NCBI GenBank assembly: GCA_035477595.1
Contig: DATIKM010000086.1
Span: 1 to 13,261 of the forward strand
From: DATIKM01 sp035477595
GTDB taxonomy: Bacteria > Armatimonadota > Chthonomonadetes > Chthonomonadales > CAJBBX01
Direction of reading: 5' to 3'
DNA length: 13,261 bases
Under the pieces are notes generated by a model. It saw only the letters and a list, made by a program, of their open reading frames with translations, had not been told where the DNA came from and did no database searches. Positions 9,701 to 13,261 of this stretch are shown here, piece by piece. Each line of letters starts with the position of its first letter. The stretch's first letter is position 1. The translations under genes were made by a program, and so were the position numbers.

Positions 9701-10330
9701 CCCGGCACCGTGCCCGGCGAGCTGTTGCGTTTCATCGGTCAGTTCAAGTCGTTTTCGATTGCGGTGGTGCAGTCGGTGTTGGGCCGCGAGGTCTACGGCC
9801 GGGGCTACGACACGCTGGGCGAGTACCTGCGCAAGGGCCACGGCGACATGCTGGGACTGGCCTACATGGTCGGCCTGTACGGCGTGCTGGGCTACGGCGC
9901 GATGGCCGCCAAGGATCTGCTGAAGGGCCGAGAACCCCGCGACCCAACGGATTACCGCACGGTGCTGGCTGCGCTGGCGCAGGGCGGCGGGCTCGGCCTC
10001 TACGGCGACTTTCTGTTCGGCGAGTATTCGCGCATGGGCCGCACCTTCACCGCGTCGCTGGCGGGGCCGGTGCTCGGCAATCTCGACATCGCCACCGACC
10101 TGTGGACGCGCCTGCGCAACGGCGACGACCTGGCTGCCGCGAGCTTTAACGCGTTGCTTCAAAACACGCCGTTCGCAAATCTGTTTTGGCTCCGGCCGGT
10201 GCTGAACTATCTGATCCTGTACCACATCCAGGAGGCGCTGAACCCGGGCTTCCTGCGGCGCATGGAGAAGCGCATCGAGCGCGAGAACGGGCAGACCTTC
10301 CTGCTGCCGCCTTCGCAGGTGGTTCGATGA
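3734..10330 (+). CDS. Giant gp16-like ejection protein with ART-like and HExxxH polyvalent modules
   Basis: The product is 2198 residues, against 1318 for T7 gp16. The N-terminus (1-230) has hydrophobic Gly/Ala segments (117-140 and 202-226) and then a Pro/Ala linker (284-308); no lytic transglycosylase motif is seen there. Residues about 595-1100 resemble the ADP-ribosyltransferase-like domain of phage polyvalent proteins: L-W-Q-G-T (599-603), GYGHYLA (635-641), L905-Y-R-A, A-G-I-P-G (1063-1067) with F-L-D-G, and YNIVIY (1084-1089). A putative metallopeptidase-like domain follows with H1184-E-V-G-V-H1189 and a possible third ligand at E1237/E1238. Coiled-coil helices (1315-1440), a conserved-looking 'GYITRQSHD' region near 1570, and a C-terminus with a membrane-prone segment (2039-2063) complete it. 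By position it is the ejected inner-membrane core protein; host-modifying activity is inference. Translation is coupled to the upstream gene by ATGA. Confidence 0.8.
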   Translation: MTLYYDDNRGTDRFTLQDFEPSFGMKMNNAVREAWLESYGPVLTDRLELSRRGNQGPKLPAAEAAERIKASGLRLDLTPRDGQYTEAQLEFLLERQRELTMIRDVRDRTPWDLGSPVRGVAMFGAGILDPINLATAFVPWSRAIPAAQGLRAASLSASAATRTAGRAGFGAIDGGISTAVLEPFYFGMRQSLGDDYDAYDSMLNIGFGAAFGGGVIAGGGAGVDLFRRAMGREQPFDAYRGLSVEQIQQVQGLRAEIANGMDLRDAQRVLDTYTPEMRRAAGFPDPEAPPVAPADPAPAAPAARAADVTAMMDPELRPPSRTADEMDVPQTTRRNDLAVFLRDTGGLAPSLARDAGGDTAVQMNRQLAGIVNRNGAENYDQLTERLIEDGFLPAGMDSGSIEAADMAADLVARALNGERILRIEGQLAEMELRQREEFDAADRARFESDLEARLEREAIQGEGRAVSEPEPMIDRIPFFEPETREAALRAGVAQAAEGRMIDVEAIVNTDEAVGATAGMEQIADAAQRNRQPEAIRVADFEAAAAVDERNAAAPKWDALTDAEKAAAEADAMLADTVKAGENAFKYSRGEAPSQKKATLWQGTTARFSPEEGAPLGRFRWDFINSEGGEQAQAFGYGHYLAQQAWISQTRYRERLIGRKKNTMDKFAIPDGEGGIITISTRYNETAWQLPDGTILHESQKNPAMAAKAAAIAQVDRYGYASARQTFEALVRMEREGLDAARADLKSADDYLVAGFKREVADREVRVAKEEARLAALDEVTVEAGGQRTLAPGIKNYEPPVPENLRERVVAGGQEVDADVAEAVRVLLATDEDGFFTNPLVETVGRDLQARGAQLEGANARLNVNAMIDMLDGAGPGVDSDGVLAKLQVLLDRGIDTITVERPGSLYRAEMDAADFQNLLLWDAPMSEQPAKVRDAFERLGVYKDRPPLTWKEAQGGELLATSFEGVQLKISESFPGIYRLFVNRKAYGREFSSVAQAQENAERIFNFQVDGEDVYRALVEKIERLELDTSIVDRALDEIALRRGERRPIGGAPELASVILHQAGIPGHAFLDGVSRNNTDLPAYNIVIYSDDVAKIVGRYARQTGEIGRATDTPEGLTEALRLSFGRDTDAMIKAGRVQVVATPADIPGGPHPGDVKAATAPDGTVYVVAENVSELEARGILLHEVGVHVGMERMLGSDVFGSVLTELDDAIARGESWAQAARAAVPADTLPMHVREEQLAYLVQNAPELPIVQRILAAVRAWAYRTFQFARERMTLTEGDFRAMAVSALHHAAREGRAGQGTGSLVPMYSRGETPDPSTVDQVLKQYDDAVERAKQYSGVLRAAADKLDNDAQAIAAMRQALPSITENEIADLLSQLRKQVQGLRGAVQRARSTFAAEDTAGILQSDAMKAADMLANNLQMAAVIEKRNAALNVNARLKATSFVNQFRDKGLDFEGFAALLVGSERVRTGSRVSIDAEYKGFRGEWVGGMIADVEKRGLMRDFISGVFDRDIYDALWRMGTESPDLAGLPPQAVQLAEIINKYQTDARNTRNRFGAWIRDLQGYITRQSHDMYKIREVTDAEWIDFVKDKIDIAKMTRLGLISETDPISSLRGLYDDFAAGVHMKAVVAEDDLGAFGRGSNLARRESVSRAIYFKDGLAAYEYNERFGYGRLAESVLHGLDHAARSASLMKTLGTNPEATFTRLLDEYEATLAPDPARRSKFREKRQALMNMMAEVDGSINVPGNVTGAKIGAFLRAWQTMAKLGGALISSFSDLAGYGAELRYAQGKNLLSGVGDGIAKLVQGRASDERLAITTSLGVFHESMMGAVTARFDSPDLVHGKMAAAMQLFFRLNGLAWWTETLRDGAALTHSHYMATQASKPLDAIDPEFRRMLQLYNIDAGKWDLLRMSQMQMADGRAYMTPEGLRTVPRSAYEAYITSVGRTANDATVQNLMDDLAQALRVMAVDRAHHAVLEPNARTRAWMRRGTKPGTVPGELLRFIGQFKSFSIAVVQSVLGREVYGRGYDTLGEYLRKGHGDMLGLAYMVGLYGVLGYGAMAAKDLLKGREPRDPTDYRTVLAALAQGGGLGLYGDFLFGEYSRMGRTFTASLAGPVLGNLDIATDLWTRLRNGDDLAAASFNALLQNTPFANLFWLRPVLNYLILYHIQEALNPGFLRRMEKRIERENGQTFLLPPSQVVR

Positions 10331-10334
10331 CGGT

Positions 10335-10380
10335 GTTGGTCTTTTCACAATTGATTGATAAAATCCCAGCAATTAGGAGC
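10335..10380 (+). promoter_or_regulatory. Candidate extended -10 promoter and RBS before the tail fibre
   Basis: The 55-base gap after the gp16-like gene is distinctly AT-richer than its surroundings. It contains TGATAAAAT (10356-10364): an extended -10 'TGn' followed by TAAAAT, 5 of 6 matches to TATAAT. TTGGTC lies 17 bases upstream (10336-10341) and is a weak -35. A strong ribosome-binding site, TTAGGAG (10373-10379), sits 6 bases before the fibre ATG at 10386 and fixes that start. A transcript from this promoter would have a leader of only about 15 bases. A promoter for a phage-encoded RNA polymerase is an equally possible reading. No hairpin terminator is evident. Confidence 0.35.
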
Positions 10381-10385
10381 TTCCG

Positions 10386-11828
10386 ATGACCGTCCTCGCC
10401 ACCATTGCCAAGGCCGGCCCTTATGCGGGCGCTGGCACGACCGGCCCGTTTACCGTGCCCTTCCGGTTCCTGGACGCGGCGCATCTGCGCGTCATTCGCT
10501 CGGTCGGCAACGTCGAGACCGTGCTGGCGCTGGGCGCCGACTACACGGTCAATGGGGTAGGGGCCTCGTCGGGCTCTGTGACGCTGCTTGCGCCGCTGCC
10601 GGTGGGGCAGAGCCTTACCGTGGTGCGCAACGTGCCGGCGACGCAGGAGGCCGACTATGTGCCTGGCGACGCCTTCCCTGCCGAGTCGCACGAGCAGGCG
10701 CTCGACAAGCTGACCATGATCACGCAGCAGCTGCAGGAGGAAGTGCAGCGCGCGGCCAAGCTGCCCGCGTCGAGCCCGTCGGATGCTGACGCGCTCTCGG
10801 TTGCCCTGCTGCGCGTGGACGCCAACTCGTCCAACATCAACGCGGTGAATGCGAACAGCGCAAACATCAACGCGGCGGTGGCGAACTCGGCCAACATCAA
10901 CACCGTGGCCGGCTCCATCGGCAACGTGAACACGGTGGGCGGCAACATCGCCAGCGTCAACGCGGTGGCGGGCATCAATGCCGACGTTTCCGCCGTGGGC
11001 GCTGTGGCCTCGGACATTCCCACCGTGGCCGCCAACGTGGCCGACGTGAAGAACTTCGCCGATGTGTGGCAGGGGGCCAAGAGCACCACTCCGACCCTGC
11101 GCAACAACGGCAGCGCGCTGCAGGCGGGCGATCAGTATTTCGACCTCGTGCTCAACGAGGTGCGCGTCTATACCGGCGCCGTGTGGATGTCGGCGGGCTT
11201 GACCAATGGCGTCTACACCACTGGCGACCAGACCATCGGCGGGGTAAAGACGTTCAGTAGCCCCCCTGTGGTGCCGAATGATTCCTTTTCGTTTGCACAG
11301 CTTCAAAACATCCCCACCGCAACCATCCTAGGCCGCGCTACTGCTGGCACGGGAGATGTGGAGGCGCTGACGGGGGCGCAGGCGACGGCGCTGCTGTCTG
11401 CCGCATCTGAGACTGTCAGCGGGCGAGTAGAACTGGCTGATGCCACCGAAGCCACTGCTGGAACCGATGGCACACGGGCATTGAGCCCATTGCGTTTGCG
11501 CAATGCTTTGGCGGCTACCGGCTCTGCCCCCATCTACGCCTGTCGCGCATGGGTCAATTTCAACGGCACTGGCACCGTGGCGATTCGTGCAAGTGGGAAC
11601 GTGTCGAGTATTACGGATAACGGTACGGGTGATTACACGGTTAATCTCACAACGGCGATGCCTGACGCCAACTACGCAGCGGTGGCAACAGGTCAAAACG
11701 ACGTTTTGCTGGCAAGAACCCAAGACACGGTGACGGCGCGGACCACAACAACGCTCCGGGTTGCAGCAATAAATACGGCTTTTTCCGCTACGGATTCTGC
11801 ACAGATTTCCGTCGCCATCTTCCGCTGA
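10386..11828 (+). CDS. gp17-like tail fibre protein
   Basis: The 480-residue protein begins with a T7 gp17-type virion-attachment domain (about 1-145), recognisable from 'TGPFTVPFRFLD', the 'GADYTVNG' strand, 'VVRNVPATQEADYVPGD' and 'SHEQALDKLTM'. Residues 147-222 form a shaft of 10-residue repeats. Residues about 223-280 (FADVWQGAK through 'LRNNGSALQAGDQYFD' to 'VYTGAVW') match a stalk domain common in proteobacterial phage fibres, followed by 'TTGDQTIGGVKTF' and by 'SGRVELADATEATAGTDGTRALSP', also common fibre modules. The last 95 residues (from about A386) are Thr/Asn/Ala-rich beta structure and the likely host-binding tip. The fibre is expected to be a trimer attached to the tail. Base composition falls toward the 3' end, suggesting an exchanged tip. 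The start has a strong ribosome-binding site. Confidence 0.88.
   Translation: MTVLATIAKAGPYAGAGTTGPFTVPFRFLDAAHLRVIRSVGNVETVLALGADYTVNGVGASSGSVTLLAPLPVGQSLTVVRNVPATQEADYVPGDAFPAESHEQALDKLTMITQQLQEEVQRAAKLPASSPSDADALSVALLRVDANSSNINAVNANSANINAAVANSANINTVAGSIGNVNTVGGNIASVNAVAGINADVSAVGAVASDIPTVAANVADVKNFADVWQGAKSTTPTLRNNGSALQAGDQYFDLVLNEVRVYTGAVWMSAGLTNGVYTTGDQTIGGVKTFSSPPVVPNDSFSFAQLQNIPTATILGRATAGTGDVEALTGAQATALLSAASETVSGRVELADATEATAGTDGTRALSPLRLRNALAATGSAPIYACRAWVNFNGTGTVAIRASGNVSSITDNGTGDYTVNLTTAMPDANYAAVATGQNDVLLARTQDTVTARTTTTLRVAAINTAFSATDSAQISVAIFR
10824..11051 (+). repeat. 30-base (10-residue) shaft repeat in the tail fibre gene
   Basis: About 7.5 imperfect units encode a strictly 10-residue period. 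Hydrophobic Ile or Val occupies residues 151, 161, 171, 181, 191, 201, 211 and 221, mostly preceded by Asn, Asp or Ala and followed three residues later by Val. The first units read N-I-N-A-V, N-I-N-A-A-V and N-I-N-T-V. The register holds without insertions over 75 residues. The array is expected to build a regular trimeric rod between the attachment domain and the distal stalk. Confidence 0.85.
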
Positions 11829-11837
11829 AAGCCCACC

Positions 11838-12311
11838 ATGAACAAAGTCAATTACAGCGATTTGTTTGATTACAAAGACGGAAAACTTTTTTGGAAGCGG
11901 TCACACGGTCGCGTAAAAGCGGGCGACGAGGCTGGCTACTTGTGTGCAAATGGTCGTAGATACGTTCGAGCCAATGGGAAGCTACGTTTTCTGCATCGTG
12001 TTATCTGGGAAATGCATCACGGCGAGTGCCCGGAATTTCTTGACCATATAGACGGCAACCCACTTAACAACCGACTTGAGAATTTGCGACCCGCTACCAA
12101 ACAGCAAAACGCTCAAAACAGGAAGGTGCGCCGCACAAACAAGCTCAAGACCAAAGGTGTGCAAGTTCGCGGCGCTAAGTTTGCAGCCTACATATGGGTT
12201 GATAAACAGCAAAAGTATTTGGGCACTTTTGAAACTATTAACGAGGCCGGTGACGCTTACATGAGTGCCGCGAGAAAACACCACAAGGAGTTTGCAACAT
12301 GCAGGTTGTGA
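11838..12311 (+). CDS. HNH-AP2 homing-type endonuclease
   Basis: The 157-residue protein has an HNH nuclease core: H53 (in F-L-H-R), D69-H70-I-D-G-N and N78-R-L-E-N82-L-R, the metal-binding and catalytic pattern of the HNH_3 type. The C-terminus has an AP2-type DNA-binding module (about 106-155) ending in Y-L-G-T-F, E-A-G-D-A-Y and A-A-R-K-H-H. It is a free-standing selfish endonuclease of the kind that spreads between phage genomes by cutting alleles that lack it. The gene is much richer in A+T than its neighbours, a sign of recent transfer. It has only a weak ribosome-binding site (GAAAG) and lies 9 bases after the fibre stop. Its last codons overlap the next gene by 13 bases and contain that gene's ribosome-binding site. 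Both neighbours appear intact. Confidence 0.9.
   Translation: MNKVNYSDLFDYKDGKLFWKRSHGRVKAGDEAGYLCANGRRYVRANGKLRFLHRVIWEMHHGECPEFLDHIDGNPLNNRLENLRPATKQQNAQNRKVRRTNKLKTKGVQVRGAKFAAYIWVDKQQKYLGTFETINEAGDAYMSAARKHHKEFATCRL
12285..12290 (+). promoter_or_regulatory. RBS for the 82-residue protein, inside the HNH gene
   Basis: AAGGAG lies 8 bases before the ATG at 12299 and within the last codons of the endonuclease gene. It fixes the start of the downstream protein. It also shows that the 3' junction of the endonuclease insertion retained, or evolved, a working translation signal for the next phage gene. Confidence 0.7.
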
Positions 12312-12547
12312 TATTCAAACAAGACAACGGCGTGGTCGCCATCATCCGGCCCACCGAGGAAGCCCTTGCCAAGTACGGCATCGAAGCTATCGCGCAAAAG
12401 GACGTGCCCGCAGGCAAGCCGTACAAGATCATCGACGCCGGCGAGATTCCTGCTGACCGCAGCCAGCGCAATGCTTGGACGGTGGACGATGCCGACCTGA
12501 CGGATGGCGTGGGCGCTGAGTCCAACACCTTCCCGGAGGCCCCATGA
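12299..12547 (+). CDS. Small phage protein downstream of tail fibre, function unknown
   Basis: The 82-residue acidic protein begins with a beta-like 'VVIFKQDNGVVAIIRP' stretch and contains 'YGIEAIAQKDVP', 'KPYKIID' and 'AWTVDDADLTDGVG'. It resembles small conserved proteins often found next to tail-fibre genes in phages of Proteobacteria, but no function is known to me for them. A role in fibre assembly is conceivable from position alone. It has no signal peptide, membrane segment or enzyme motif. The start overlaps the end of the endonuclease gene and uses AAGGAG 8 bases upstream; the stop overlaps the next start as ATGA. Composition returns to the high GC of the phage, in contrast to the endonuclease. 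Confidence 0.72.
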   Translation: MQVVIFKQDNGVVAIIRPTEEALAKYGIEAIAQKDVPAGKPYKIIDAGEIPADRSQRNAWTVDDADLTDGVGAESNTFPEAP

Positions 12548-12819
12548 TTATCAAGATCGACCCGACCAAGCTGCCGGGGCCGGTATATCCGCAGCTCACC
12601 AGCCTGCAATTCCTAGACCTATTTACCGAGTCCGAACAACTCGCTATTGCAACGGCTGCAATGCAGTCGGCACAGGTCAAGCTTTGGTACGACCGGACGC
12701 TGGCGGCGTCGTTCGTCACGCTGGCTGACCCGCGCACCGAGGGCGGGCTGACTGCTCTGGTGGGTGCTGGCCTGCTGACGGCTGAACGCAAGGCCGCGAT
12801 TGTGGAGGCGATGCAATGA
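12544..12819 (+). CDS. Small phage protein, function unknown
   Basis: The 91-residue protein has a short N-terminal strand, a probable helix 'LQFLDLFTESEQLAIATAAM', then 'VKLWYDRTLAASFVTLADPR' and a final helical hairpin 'GLTALVGAGLLTAERKAAI'. This pattern recurs in small proteins near the fibre or lysis genes of podoviruses and siphoviruses, from memory and without an assigned role. It has no membrane segment or catalytic motif. GGAGG (12535-12539) lies 4 bases before the ATG. The gene overlaps its neighbours on both sides by ATGA, so it is translated as part of one coupled unit. Confidence 0.72.
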   Translation: MIIKIDPTKLPGPVYPQLTSLQFLDLFTESEQLAIATAAMQSAQVKLWYDRTLAASFVTLADPRTEGGLTALVGAGLLTAERKAAIVEAMQ

Positions 12820-13055
12820 AAATCTACCTGCTGCGCATCGCCGCATGGCTCAGTCAGGGTGTGAATTGCATCCTGCTCGGTGGACACCACGATGTGACCG
12901 TGTCGGCTCGCGCCTATCTCAATCGCGAACGGCGCGGCTGGAAGATCGCCTACCGGGCACTCAATGCGGTGTTTTTCTGGCAGGACGATCACTGCCGCAA
13001 TTCACATGAGGCAGATGTGGCGCGGTCAATGAAACTTTTGGGATTGGAGGAGTAA
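12816..13055 (+). CDS. Small phage protein with FFWQ-HC motif, function unknown
   Basis: The 79-residue protein is basic in its centre. It has a moderately hydrophobic N-terminus (M-K-I-Y-L-L-R-I-A-A-W-L), then 'LLGGHHDVTVSARAY' and 'AVFFWQDDHCRNSH'. Similar small proteins with a 'T-x-S-x-R-A' stretch followed by 'FFWQ..HC..S' are frequent in phage late regions near the lysis genes, as I recall them, with no established role. The His/Cys residues might bind metal, but there are too few for a classical finger. GGAGG (12804-12808) lies 7 bases upstream. The start overlaps the preceding stop as ATGA, and the stop lies 2 bases before the next gene. Confidence 0.7.
   Translation: MKIYLLRIAAWLSQGVNCILLGGHHDVTVSARAYLNRERRGWKIAYRALNAVFFWQDDHCRNSHEADVARSMKLLGLEE
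13046..13052 (+). promoter_or_regulatory. RBS of the membrane protein gene
   Basis: GGAGGAG, nearly a full complement of the 16S rRNA 3' end, lies 5 bases before the ATG at 13058 and inside the last codons of the preceding gene. It is the strongest such site in the window and fixes the start of a gene that runs off the window edge. Confidence 0.7.
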
Positions 13056-13057
13056 AC

Positions 13058-13261
13058 ATGGACGACGACTACGACGGCGCAGACCGCAGACGCGAGGCCG
13101 AGGGTTGGCACCTCGACAAGCGCATCCCCATTGCAACGCTGGTGGCGATCCTGACGCTGGCCGTGGGAGGCATCCTGCACATCACGCAGATTCGAACCGA
13201 TCTCGAGATTTTGCGCCAGCAGCAGGCCGCCCTTTCGCAGCGCGTGGAGCGCTCTGAGATT
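13058..13261 (+). CDS. Partial membrane protein, holin or i-spanin candidate
   Basis: The reading frame opens at 13058 and remains open to the window edge (68 codons seen, 3' end missing). The N-terminus is short and very acidic (M-D-D-D-Y-D), followed by an Arg/Glu stretch and 'WHLDKR'. A single hydrophobic segment (about residues 22-43) leads into a charged, Gln-rich helix with coiled-coil character (I-L-R-Q-Q-Q-A-A-L). One N-terminal membrane span with a coiled-coil tail fits either a small class II-type holin such as T7 gp17.5 or an Rz-type i-spanin. The position, after the fibre and small genes, fits the beginning of the lysis cassette. The function cannot be settled without the missing C-terminus. 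Confidence 0.7.
   Translation, partial: MDDDYDGADRRREAEGWHLDKRIPIATLVAILTLAVGGILHITQIRTDLEILRQQQAALSQRVERSEI

Noticed and set aside
10824..11051. CRISPR array or diversity-generating template
   Set aside because: The 30-base period keeps the reading frame and varies by codon. There are no identical repeats with unrelated spacers, and no reverse transcriptase or second matching copy in the window.
9419..11306. Minus-strand frames of 317 and 386 residues across the gp16-like/fibre junction
   Set aside because: They cross a clear gene boundary, overlap each other and have His/Arg/Gly-biased composition. The repetitive look of the second merely mirrors the fibre shaft repeat.
11826..11840. Terminator after the tail fibre
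   Set aside because: No inverted repeat followed by a T-run is present; the next gene begins after 9 bases.
11838..12311. Endonuclease as part of an intron or intein
   Set aside because: The fibre gene and the downstream gene each appear complete, with their own stop or start, so no split coding sequence or splice junction is implied. A free-standing gene is the simpler reading.

Overview
The window is a stretch of a high-GC tailed-phage genome or prophage, read entirely on the + strand. Gene order and protein character match the right half of the T7-type (podovirus) virion module: gp13-like, gp14-like, gp15-like and gp16-like ejection proteins, a gp17-like tail fibre, then small genes leading toward lysis and packaging. 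Genes are packed end to end, with one ATG/TAA and three ATGA overlaps, which is typical of a single late transcript. Base composition and protein style suggest a host among high-GC Proteobacteria (perhaps Burkholderiales), but this is inference. No integrase, repressor, attachment site or bacterial gene is visible, so lytic phage and prophage cannot be told apart here.

Region 1 (6-10330) holds four coupled genes for the internal core or ejectosome: a GNAT-like gp13 homologue, a small Ala/Gln-rich gp14-like protein with a Gly-rich repeated tail, a 900-residue gp15-like protein that carries a GH108-type muramidase domain, and a 2198-residue gp16-like protein. The last is the most unusual gene. 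Its ends look like a gp16-type ejection protein with membrane-prone segments. Its middle (about residues 586-1314) looks like a 'polyvalent protein' cassette: an ADP-ribosyltransferase-like domain followed by a putative metallopeptidase-like domain with an HExxxH motif. The cassette is bracketed by two copies of the pentapeptide YSRGE.

Region 2 (10331-11828) is a short AT-richer gap with a plausible promoter, followed by the tail fibre. The fibre has a gp17-type N-terminal adaptor, a striking 10-residue shaft repeat, stalk domains and a C-terminal probable receptor-binding domain of lower GC.

Region 3 (11838-12311) is a low-GC, free-standing HNH-AP2 homing-type endonuclease gene lodged just after the fibre gene. 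It overlaps the next gene.

Region 4 (12299-13261) contains three small overlapping phage genes of unknown function and the beginning of a single-spanning membrane protein (holin or i-spanin candidate) cut by the window edge.

Together the genes encode what is ejected into the cell at infection (wall-opening enzyme, membrane conduit and possibly host-modifying enzymes), what recognises the host (fibre), and the start of the exit or lysis functions.
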